Source of the DNA: Anaerolineales bacterium UBA3071
GTDB taxonomy: Bacteria > Chloroflexota > Anaerolineae > UBA3071
NCBI GenBank assembly: GCA_002366755.1
Contig: DFBV01000001.1
Location: 1-9,393, forward strand
Length of the DNA: 9,393 nucleotides
Direction of reading: 5' to 3'
In this document: positions 1 through 4,624 of the stretch, one piece after another
Position numbering within the stretch: the first letter of the stretch is position 1
How the letters are laid out: each line of letters starts with the position of its first letter
The notes under the pieces: model-generated
What the model was told of the DNA's origin: nothing
Seen by the model: only the letters and a program-made list of their open reading frames with translations
Databases searched by the model: none
Translations under genes and position numbers: made by a program

Positions 1-4
1 GAGC

Positions 5-910
5 CTAATCATCATGCAGCCCCACGCCGTACATCTGATCGGGGGCCAGGATCTCGGGAAAACGGGGACGCAGGGCTTCGCGGGCGGTGTAGCAAAGGTG
101 GCAGGCGTCAGCGTAGCTCTCTTCGTGCGCCAGGCCGTAGCGGCGGACCAATTCCGCCGGGCCGCCATCCAGCAGCGGGCCGATGACGGGGTGCCCTTGT
201 GGATCGTAAGCGGCGACCAACTGGACCAGCGGCTGTTGGAAGAGGTTGCCCATCGTTATCCCCTGGCAAAGGTGCAGGTAGCCCAGAGGGTCAACGTGCA
301 CCCGGGTGGGGGTTGCTAGTTCTTCGTGGGGGCACCTGGTGAAGCCTTCCCACGGCTGACGGGGCACCCCCGCCAGCAGCTTCGCCACGGCACGACCGCG
401 GAACATCAGCGTGCCGCCCGGCTGCTCCGGATAGAGCTCACTTCCCTCCGGCGTCTCGACGGCGAACGTTCCACAGCGCAGGCCCATGGCGTGTGCTGCC
501 GCCGCACCACGTCGAGCCTCGGGGGTCTCCGTCTGCGCGTCCGTCTCGCCGTGAAAGAGATCGCTGGAGAGATCGAGGCCAGACAGATCAGCGACCACCA
601 GCGGTCGCAGCCACTCGACGGCATCCTCCTCGCTCGTGGCCCAGTAGGCGTTGGACACGATGCCCACGTTGAACCCACGCTGCCGTCCCTCCTCCACCGC
701 CTTCACCATCACCGGATAGTAGAGGAATGGCTCGCCCCCCTCAAGGAAGATGTCGCGCACGGTGCCCAGTTCAGCCGCCTGCCGGTAGATGTCCCGAATC
801 TGCGATAGGGTCATCGTCCCCACGGCGAAAGGGCTCCCCCAGACGAAGCAATGGTCGCATTCGTGAGTGCACTTGTAGCTGAGCAGCAAATGCAAGCCAG
901 TGAGGTTCAT
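5..910 (-). CDS. Radical SAM protein with C-terminal SPASM/twitch-like cysteines, function unknown
   Basis: The protein is about 301 aa. It carries the radical SAM cluster motif CxxxCxxC (residues 14, 18 and 21 from the ATG), embedded as YKCTHECDHCFVWGSP, followed by the SAM-binding EGGEP motif near residue 57. Such enzymes use a [4Fe-4S] cluster to cleave SAM to a 5'-deoxyadenosyl radical. Four further cysteines (about 193, 215, 270 and 273, the last two as CHLC) flank a 'DPLGYLHLC…GNL' stretch. This is the layout of a SPASM/twitch domain holding one auxiliary cluster. I chose the ATG at 910 because a GGGGGA run lies about 5 nt upstream; a GTG at 922 in the same frame would add four residues but has no SD site. 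It is probably the last gene of a three-gene minus-strand operon, 62 bp after the propeller gene. Enzymes of this type modify peptides or proteins or make cofactors. No small precursor peptide gene is visible nearby, so the substrate is unknown. Confidence 0.85.
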   Translation of the reverse strand: MNLTGLHLLLSYKCTHECDHCFVWGSPFAVGTMTLSQIRDIYRQAAELGTVRDIFLEGGEPFLYYPVMVKAVEEGRQRGFNVGIVSNAYWATSEEDAVEWLRPLVVADLSGLDLSSDLFHGETDAQTETPEARRGAAAAHAMGLRCGTFAVETPEGSELYPEQPGGTLMFRGRAVAKLLAGVPRQPWEGFTRCPHEELATPTRVHVDPLGYLHLCQGITMGNLFQQPLVQLVAAYDPQGHPVIGPLLDGGPAELVRRYGLAHEESYADACHLCYTAREALRPRFPEILAPDQMYGVGLHDD

Positions 911-942
911 GGCTTCCCCCACTTGAAATGATGAGCCCGGAT

Positions 943-959
943 CTGAGGCTCCTCCTCAG
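943..959 (-). repeat. Small perfect hairpin between propeller and radical SAM genes
   Basis: CTGAGG and CCTCAG form a perfect 6-bp stem around a 5-nt loop in the 62-bp gap between the two minus-strand genes. There is no T-tract after it, so it does not look like an intrinsic terminator. It could be a processing or mRNA-stabilising stem inside the operon transcript, or chance. Confidence 0.35.
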
Positions 960-972
960 GCTTCCTGGCTTC

Positions 973-2214
973 CTATCCGTCTTTCATGATCAACGGGAAG
1001 ATGAGGCTATGCTTCAGCGCCGAGGCACGCTCGCTGTGGAAGATGTCACGTTGTCCCCCGGCCACACGTCCTGCCCATACTGCATGCACTCGCCCGTCAG
1101 GAGCCGCTGCCAAGGCCACATCCTGCAAGCCCAGCGGATTGCTGGCGATCCTCTCGGTCGGGAACCAGTCGCTGGCCTGGGCCCCCTTGCGACAGGATCG
1201 CAGTGTCGTTCCATCCGTCCATACCACGTGCAGATAGTCCTGAGGTGTGACGACGAGGCGCGCCAGGTGACACTCGTCCGGCGATTGCGAGATGTTGGCG
1301 GGCACCGACCAGTAGCCCACCTGACCGTAGCTGTGGCGAATCTGCCAGCCGCTGCCCATCTCCTCTTCCCAGACCAGATAGGCGATGCCCTGCCTGTCCA
1401 GGGCCAGATCGGCGATGGCGGAGTGGGCCCCGGCGGTGGCGGAGATGTTCTCTGGCAGCGACCACCCATAGCCATCCCAACGGCTGTAGTAGATTTCGAA
1501 GGGGCTGGAGGGGGTGTCTTGATCCTGCCAGATCACATGCAGCCGGTCTTGTGCGTCAACAGCCAGGGCAGGAACGCTGCCGCGGGCGCTGGGAATGGGT
1601 CCGCTGACCCAGTAGCCATTCTCCTGATGAGCATGGTAGATCACCGAGTAGCCCGGAGTAGTGTCAGCCCAAACACCGTACAGAATGCCATCGGGAGCCA
1701 GAGCAATGCGCGGCGTGCCCGAAGCGCCGCTGGTGTGGGAGATGTTGCGGGGCAAGCTCCAGACATCGTACCTCCAGGAGACGTGGTAGATCTCCCAGTT
1801 GCCGCCGAACTCGTTGGCAAAGAGCGCGTGCACCGTACCTGTATCATCCACGACCAGCGTCGGCCTCTCGCCCATGGCCACACGGACAGGCGAGGACCAG
1901 ATGTCGCCCGTGCGGTAGCTGTGGTAGATCTCGTCCCCCTGTTCCCAAAGCACGTGCACCGTGCTGTCGGCAGCCAAACCCACTGCCGGGGAGAGAGAGT
2001 CTGCAGCGCCGTGGGACGGGTTGACTGCCGAGCTCCAGGCGGAGTCGTCCGCACTCCGAGACGAGACGACTTCGATGCCTGATGTCGGCATCTCAGACGG
2101 TTCTGGGCCTTGGCGAAACCAACCAAAGACTCGCCCCCAGAACCGTGGAATGAGGCCGCGCCGTGCGGCCTTGGATCCGACAGGGTCAGATGAGCGCAAC
2201 TCAGGTAGCGACAT
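973..2214 (-). CDS. Seven-bladed beta-propeller repeat protein, function unknown
   Basis: The protein is 413 aa, starting at the ATG with AAGGAGG 5 nt upstream; a TTG at 2250 in the same frame has no such site. From about residue 75 to 396 it holds seven degenerate units of 45-50 aa. Each follows the pattern 'P-x-hydrophobic-D/P-DG-x-hHVhW … EIYHS … W-S-x-P-x-NIS', as in sialidase-like or BNR-like propellers. The seventh unit lacks its last strand, and a matching segment (AWSSAVNPSHGA, about residues 59-70) sits before the first unit. This fits an N-/C-terminal 'velcro' closure of a seven-bladed ring. No catalytic sialidase arginine triad or Asp-box set is evident, so a binding or scaffold role is more likely than hydrolysis. 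The N-terminus (about 20-35) is a basic, Trp/Phe-rich stretch, not a clear signal peptide. The C-terminus ends IFPLIMKDG, similar to tails I recall on secreted Anaerolineae proteins. It is the middle gene of the minus-strand operon. Confidence 0.85.
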   Translation of the reverse strand: MSLPELRSSDPVGSKAARRGLIPRFWGRVFGWFRQGPEPSEMPTSGIEVVSSRSADDSAWSSAVNPSHGAADSLSPAVGLAADSTVHVLWEQGDEIYHSYRTGDIWSSPVRVAMGERPTLVVDDTGTVHALFANEFGGNWEIYHVSWRYDVWSLPRNISHTSGASGTPRIALAPDGILYGVWADTTPGYSVIYHAHQENGYWVSGPIPSARGSVPALAVDAQDRLHVIWQDQDTPSSPFEIYYSRWDGYGWSLPENISATAGAHSAIADLALDRQGIAYLVWEEEMGSGWQIRHSYGQVGYWSVPANISQSPDECHLARLVVTPQDYLHVVWTDGTTLRSCRKGAQASDWFPTERIASNPLGLQDVALAAAPDGRVHAVWAGRVAGGQRDIFHSERASALKHSLIFPLIMKDG

Positions 2215-2219
2215 GAGAG

Positions 2220-2226
2220 CCTCCTT
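2220..2226 (-). promoter_or_regulatory. Ribosome binding site fixing the propeller start
   Basis: AAGGAGG lies 5 nt before the ATG at 2214, at the end of a purine run made of GGAGAA repeats. It decides against the upstream in-frame TTG at 2250, which would place this SD inside the coding sequence. Confidence 0.8.
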
Positions 2227-2301
2227 CTCCTTCTCCTTGGACGGCGTCAACCCTTGCCGACTTGCCCACAGTCCGTTCTGGGATCAGCACCAAGAATGGG
2301 C

Positions 2302-2772
2302 TCAGCGGCTCAGGCTGAGATCCCCTACCTGCGGCTGAACCAGACGATCGAAGTCGGCGTAGGCGACCTTCATGGTCTCCGTGTACGTCCCGACGCGGAA
2401 GACGATCTCGGCGTGTTCGGTCAGGGCGCGGTCCACGTAGACTGGCAGCTCGTACAGATTGCCGAAGGGGGGCATGGCTCCCACCCGGCAGTCAGGGAAG
2501 TGCTGGGAGAACTCCGCTTCCGTCGCCAGCCGCACTTTCTTCACCCCCAGCAGCTTGGCCGCTCGGCGGAAATCCCCCCGGGCGCTGGCGGGAAGCACCA
2601 GCATGGTCATCTGCTTGTCAGCCCACACCATGACCACTTTGGCCAATTGGTGACCAGAAACGTGCTGGGCTGCGGCTACCTCCTGAGCCGTAAACGCCTC
2701 CGGGTGCGCCATGGCTTCGAAGGAGACATTGTGCTCTCGCAGATACTTCTTAAGACGCTCTTTGCATTTCAC
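2302..2772 (-). CDS. YbaK/EbsC-family aminoacyl-tRNA deacylase
   Basis: The protein is about 156 aa, a whole single-domain member of the YbaK/ProX-type editing family. These cytoplasmic proteins hydrolyse wrongly charged tRNAs in trans, classically Cys- or Ala-tRNA(Pro). From the GTG start, visible family features are the N-terminal helix (KERLKKYLREHNVSFE), the conserved lysine of LAKVVMV (K45), the glycine/proline loop VGAMPPFG (97-104) followed by NLYELPVYVD, and the closing GTYTET…YADFDRLV segment (128-145). The tRNA specificity cannot be read from sequence. Start: AAAGGAGG ends 7 nt before the GTG at 2772, but only 1 nt before an in-frame ATG at 2778; a TTG at 2793 is also in frame. I favour the GTG, though the ATG (+2 aa) is possible. 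It is the first gene of the minus-strand operon, about 100 nt downstream of a strong promoter. Confidence 0.88.
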   Translation of the reverse strand: MKCKERLKKYLREHNVSFEAMAHPEAFTAQEVAAAQHVSGHQLAKVVMVWADKQMTMLVLPASARGDFRRAAKLLGVKKVRLATEAEFSQHFPDCRVGAMPPFGNLYELPVYVDRALTEHAEIVFRVGTYTETMKVAYADFDRLVQPQVGDLSLSR

Positions 2773-2779
2773 CGCCATC

Positions 2780-2787
2780 CCTCCTTT
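2780..2787 (-). promoter_or_regulatory. Ribosome binding site with two candidate starts (YbaK-like gene)
   Basis: AAAGGAGG is followed by GATGGCG and then GTG. Spacing to the ATG inside that string is only 1 nt, while spacing to the GTG is 7 nt, which is near optimal. The site therefore favours the GTG at 2772 over the ATG at 2778. Confidence 0.7.
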
Positions 2788-2883
2788 GCACAAACGGAAC
2801 CTCGAACTTATCGACGAAGCAGGTCAGCACGATAGTCAAACACACGCCTGCGATGACTCGGAGTGTCTCCCTTGAGTGCACCT

Positions 2884-2912
2884 ATTATACCACTGGCTTT
2901 CCCATACGTCAA
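2884..2912 (-). promoter_or_regulatory. Sigma70-type promoter of the minus-strand operon
   Basis: Read on the minus strand, TTGACG (2912-2907) and TATAAT (2889-2884) are separated by exactly 17 bp. That is 5/6 and 6/6 to the housekeeping consensus. Transcription should start near 2877 and give a leader of about 100 nt before the YbaK-like gene. It is the best promoter match in the window. Confidence 0.85.
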
Positions 2913-2913
2913 T

Positions 2914-2923
2914 CTGCTAGCAG
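2914..2923. promoter_or_regulatory. Palindrome abutting the -35 box, operator candidate
   Basis: CTGCTAGCAG is a perfect 10-bp palindrome one base upstream of the -35 hexamer of the minus promoter. A related sequence, CTGCCAGCAA (8 of 10 identical), lies at 3001-3010, three bases upstream of the -35 of the divergent plus promoter. A shared regulator for both promoters is possible. The motif is short and no regulator gene is nearby. Confidence 0.35.
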
Positions 2924-3013
2924 GGAGTGGTTGCACGTTGGGGACAAGCTCTCCCATGGTTTCGACGGGCCACAGGCATGATGAGTTGCGGAGAAGCGCT
3001 CTGCCAGCAAGTA

Positions 3014-3042
3014 TTTGCAGGCAAAGCCCTGCGTGATACAAT
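3014..3042 (+). promoter_or_regulatory. Extended -10 promoter candidate for the methyltransferase gene
   Basis: TACAAT (3037-3042) is preceded by TG and one base (TGaTACAAT), an extended -10. A weak -35, TTTGCA (4/6), sits 17 bp upstream. Predicted transcription start is near 3049, giving a leader of about 185 nt. It is divergent from the minus-strand promoter, with about 100 bp between the two -35 boxes. Confidence 0.55.
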
Positions 3043-3080
3043 AGGTGGCGCAGCGGGGATGCTTGGTGGAGATAAGTGGA

Positions 3081-3208
3081 GAGCGCCAGGGTACGGGCCC
3101 TGGCGCTCCTGGCGGCGAGAGAACGCTGACATCTCTCGATTACACTTTGGCACATTTGCTTGTGTGTTGCTTGACGTTTCCCTAACGAGTGGCCTACGGC
3201 TACTCGTT
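3081..3208 (+). promoter_or_regulatory. Structured 5' leader with three hairpins
   Basis: Three consecutive perfect or near-perfect stems lie between the promoter candidate and the methyltransferase start. The first is an 11-bp stem, GAGCGCCAGGG/CCCTGGCGCTC, at 3081-3108 with a 6-nt loop. The second is a 7-bp stem, CGAGAGA/TCTCTCG, at 3116-3138. The third is an 11-bp stem (one G-U pair) at 3184-3208 with a 3-nt UAC loop. None is followed by a T-tract. The third ends 15 nt before the SD. This could be a cis-acting RNA, a protein-binding leader or a stabilising structure; I recognise no known riboswitch class. The rest of the 2773-3233 intergenic region holds only the promoters and palindromes listed separately. 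Confidence 0.5.
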
Positions 3209-3222
3209 GCTTACACTCCGTT

Positions 3223-3228
3223 GGGAGG
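3223..3228 (+). promoter_or_regulatory. Ribosome binding site fixing the methyltransferase start
   Basis: GGGAGG sits 5 nt before the GTG at 3234. The in-frame GTG at 3189 lies inside the third leader hairpin and has no SD, so the shorter product is preferred. Confidence 0.8.
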
Positions 3229-3233
3229 CAGAC

Positions 3234-3851
3234 GTGGATCATATCGCGCCCACCGTGGCAGCTTACGATGTTCTCGCTCCGGACTACGCCGAGCGATGGT
3301 TTGGTCTGCACCTGGGCAAGCCACTGGCACGATTCCAGGCTCATGTGCCCCAGGGGTCATGGGTGCTCGACGCTGGCTGCGGTCCTGGCCGGGACGCACA
3401 GAGCCTCCAGGCGCTGGGCTATCGCGTGCTGGGTTTCGACCGCTCTGTTGGCATGCTGAGCGAAGGGCGGCAGCGAGGCGTGAGTGTGCCGCTGGCCCTG
3501 GCGGATCTGCGGCGTTTGCCGCTTCCGGTCCGTAGCCTGGGCGGCATTTGGGCTTGTGCGTCCCTTCTGCATCTGCCCAAGGCTGGACTGCGTGTTGCTC
3601 TGACGGAGTTCGCTCGCGTTCTCGACAGTGGGCATCTGTACCTGGTTCTCAAGGAGGGCGAAGGAGAGGGGTGGCAGACGGAAGGGCGCACCGGGTTGCA
3701 CCGCTACTTGGCTCGCTACCAACTGAGCGAACTAGTGTCGCTGCTGGAGGGCAGCGGCTTCCAGGTGTTGGAACGCTGGCTTGACCCGCCAGGCAAGGGC
3801 CAGCGACACCGATGGATCAGCGTGATCGCGACTGTGCGAGCGCTGCGCTGA
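3234..3851 (+). CDS. Class I SAM-dependent methyltransferase
   Basis: The protein is 205 aa and transfers a methyl group from S-adenosylmethionine to an unknown acceptor. The Rossmann-fold signature is clear. Motif I is VLDAGCGPGRD (44-54). The acidic residue binding the ribose hydroxyls is D69 in GYRVLGFDRS, followed by a loop with D91 (ADLRRLPLP), a motif IV-like segment ACASLLHLPK (107-116), and the strand FARVLDSGHLYLVLKEGEGEG. The C-terminal part (155-205) is the usual helix and beta-hairpin ending. The family (methyltransf_11/25 type) covers small molecules, quinones, lipids and tRNA, so the substrate cannot be assigned. The GTG start at 3234 is chosen for its SD. Its stop is immediately followed by the rpsO promoter, so it can be regulated separately from rpsO. 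Confidence 0.85.
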   Translation: MDHIAPTVAAYDVLAPDYAERWFGLHLGKPLARFQAHVPQGSWVLDAGCGPGRDAQSLQALGYRVLGFDRSVGMLSEGRQRGVSVPLALADLRRLPLPVRSLGGIWACASLLHLPKAGLRVALTEFARVLDSGHLYLVLKEGEGEGWQTEGRTGLHRYLARYQLSELVSLLEGSGFQVLERWLDPPGKGQRHRWISVIATVRALR

Positions 3852-3852
3852 T

Positions 3853-3881
3853 TTGCTCACCAAACCGAGGTGTGCTATAAT
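3853..3881 (+). promoter_or_regulatory. Extended -10 promoter of rpsO
   Basis: A perfect TATAAT (3876-3881) is preceded by TG and one base (TGcTATAAT). Exactly 17 bp upstream is TTGCTC, a weak -35 (3/6) compensated by the extended -10. It begins two bases after the methyltransferase stop. Transcription should start near 3888 and give a leader of about 90 nt. Confidence 0.75.
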
Positions 3882-3887
3882 CTTGGG

Positions 3888-3976
3888 GCTGGGAGGCCTG
3901 GACATTCGACTCGGTGATCCAGTGCGGTGTTCTGGCTGCCAGACAAGACGAATTGAGCGAAAGAAGGAGTGTGAAG
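3888..3976 (+). promoter_or_regulatory. rpsO 5' leader, possible autoregulatory RNA
   Basis: The predicted leader folds into at least two stems. CTGGA (3898-3902) pairs with TCCAG (3918-3922). A tighter stem, TGT-t-CTGG/CCAG-ACA (3928-3945), has a 3-nt loop and one bulge. S15 represses its own translation in several bacterial groups by binding differently folded leader RNAs, so a regulatory role is plausible. I cannot match this leader to any described class. Confidence 0.35.
3930..3945 (+). repeat. TTCTGG-CTGCCAGACA hairpin, copy 1 (rpsO leader)
   Basis: TTCTGGCTGCCAGACA differs by a single inserted T from the sequence at 4479-4495 in the pnp leader. Both form a CTGG/CCAG stem with a 3-4 nt loop. 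This copy ends 31 nt before the rpsO start codon. Confidence 0.55.
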
Positions 3977-4246
3977 GTGCCTCTACTGAGGGAGGAGAAA
4001 GAAGCAATCGTACAAGAGTTCCGCACCCATCCCAGCGACACCGGATCGCCGGAGGTGCAAGTGGCCTTGTTGACCACTCGCATCAATCTGCTAACGGAAC
4101 ACCTGAAAGAGCACAAGCATGACGAACACTCGCGGCGCGGACTGCTGAAGATGGTGGGGCAGCGACGCCGGCATCTGGCGTACTTGCGACGCGTGGACAG
4201 CCAGCGCTACCAGGGGCTGATCCAACGACTGGGCCTGCGAAAGTGA
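3977..4246 (+). CDS. rpsO: Ribosomal protein S15 (uS15)
   Basis: The protein is 89 aa and is the small-subunit protein that binds the 16S rRNA central-domain three-way junction early in 30S assembly. From the GTG at 3977 it aligns without gaps to the Bacillus subtilis protein as I recall it, which is also 89 aa. Key conserved features are all present: FRTHPSDTGSPEVQ with T22, G23 and Q28, and EHLKEHKHDEHSRRGLLKMVGQRR with H42, D49 and S52. The basic C-terminus ends LGLRK. SD AAGGAG (3964-3969) is 7 nt before this GTG but only 1 nt before another in-frame GTG at 3971, which is therefore less likely. It has its own promoter and is followed by pnp, the common bacterial order. Confidence 0.97.
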   Translation: MPLLREEKEAIVQEFRTHPSDTGSPEVQVALLTTRINLLTEHLKEHKHDEHSRRGLLKMVGQRRRHLAYLRRVDSQRYQGLIQRLGLRK

Positions 4247-4255
4247 TGGGGTGAT

Positions 4256-4306
4256 GGGAGAAAAGGCGAGCAGATGCGAAGAGAATCTGCTTGTCTCTTT
4301 GCTCCC
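4256..4306 (+). terminator. Long hairpin after rpsO, terminator or RNase processing stem
   Basis: Starting 10 nt after the rpsO stop, three stacked helices form one arm. GGGAG (4256-4260) pairs with CTCCC (4302-4306), AAAG (4262-4265) with CTTT (4297-4300), and AGCAGAT (4269-4275) with ATCTGCT (4285-4291), leaving a 9-nt loop. No T-tract follows, so this is not a canonical intrinsic terminator. By analogy with the E. coli rpsO-pnp spacer, it may protect the rpsO 3' end or be cleaved by an RNase. Confidence 0.5.
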
Positions 4307-4624
4307 GTAGTGCATCTTGTCGCGCCGTCGGCCTTGGCCCGAGGGCGACGCGGGGAAGCAGTTCAGCAGCAGGCCAACAGAATAGCGGGTAAGTGAGCGG
4401 TCTGGCATGACTAGATGCGCAGGAATTGGAGAGCGGAACCAAGTTCGCTGGATTTGGTAATGGTCTCCAGTCCCTGACTTCTGGTCTGCCAGACACCCGC
4501 GGCGATCGTGTCGCGGGTGTGGCGCGTCTGCTCCCAGCAGCGAGCCGTCGCATCGTAGACGCAAGGGGGTAGGTTGAGGACGTCGCCTGACCCCGATCAT
4601 GACTAGAAAGAAGAGGACTTGACA
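4307..4624 (+). promoter_or_regulatory. Structured pnp leader / rpsO-pnp spacer
   Basis: No coding sequence is convincing here. I see a series of stems. CGTCG-CCTT pairs with AGGG-CGACG (4326-4350, one bulge). AGCGGAAC pairs with GTTCGCT (4432-4449, one bulge). TCTGG/CCAGA lies at 4480-4493, and a perfect 9-bp ACACCCGCG/CGCGGGTGT at 4493-4520. The sequence TGGTCT(g)CCAG occurs twice (4461-4470 and 4482-4492), allowing alternative pairings. No good promoter was found, so pnp is likely read from the rpsO promoter. In enterobacteria the pnp leader is cut by RNase III and bound by PNPase for autocontrol; a similar role is possible here. Confidence 0.45.
4479..4495 (+). repeat. TTCTGG-TCTGCCAGACA hairpin, copy 2 (pnp leader)
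   Basis: This is the second copy of the motif found in the rpsO leader, 1-nt indel apart. It partly overlaps the 9-bp stem at 4493-4520, so the two structures may compete or stack. It ends 129 nt before the pnp start. Confidence 0.55.

Noticed and set aside
928..2082. Long plus-strand open frame (384 codons) opposite the propeller gene
   Set aside because: It is antisense to a frame with clear repeats and a strong SD. Its own translation has no recognisable domain and a composition typical of a GC-rich shadow frame.
2946..2969. tmRNA-like 5' tag (GGTTTCGACGGG)
   Set aside because: TTCGACGGG is a hallmark of tmRNA 5' ends, but no GGGG acceptor strand sits at the right distance, and no tag-peptide frame ending in an Ala-Ala stop or T-loop/3' acceptor sequence follows before the methyltransferase gene.
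2808..3344. Minus-strand open frame of 178 codons across the divergent promoter region
   Set aside because: It covers both promoters and the start of the methyltransferase, lacks an SD and shows no family features.
2927..3535. Plus-strand open frame of 202 codons overlapping the methyltransferase
   Set aside because: It crosses the promoter and leader hairpins, is Arg/Gly/Ser-rich, and overlaps a well supported methyltransferase in another frame.
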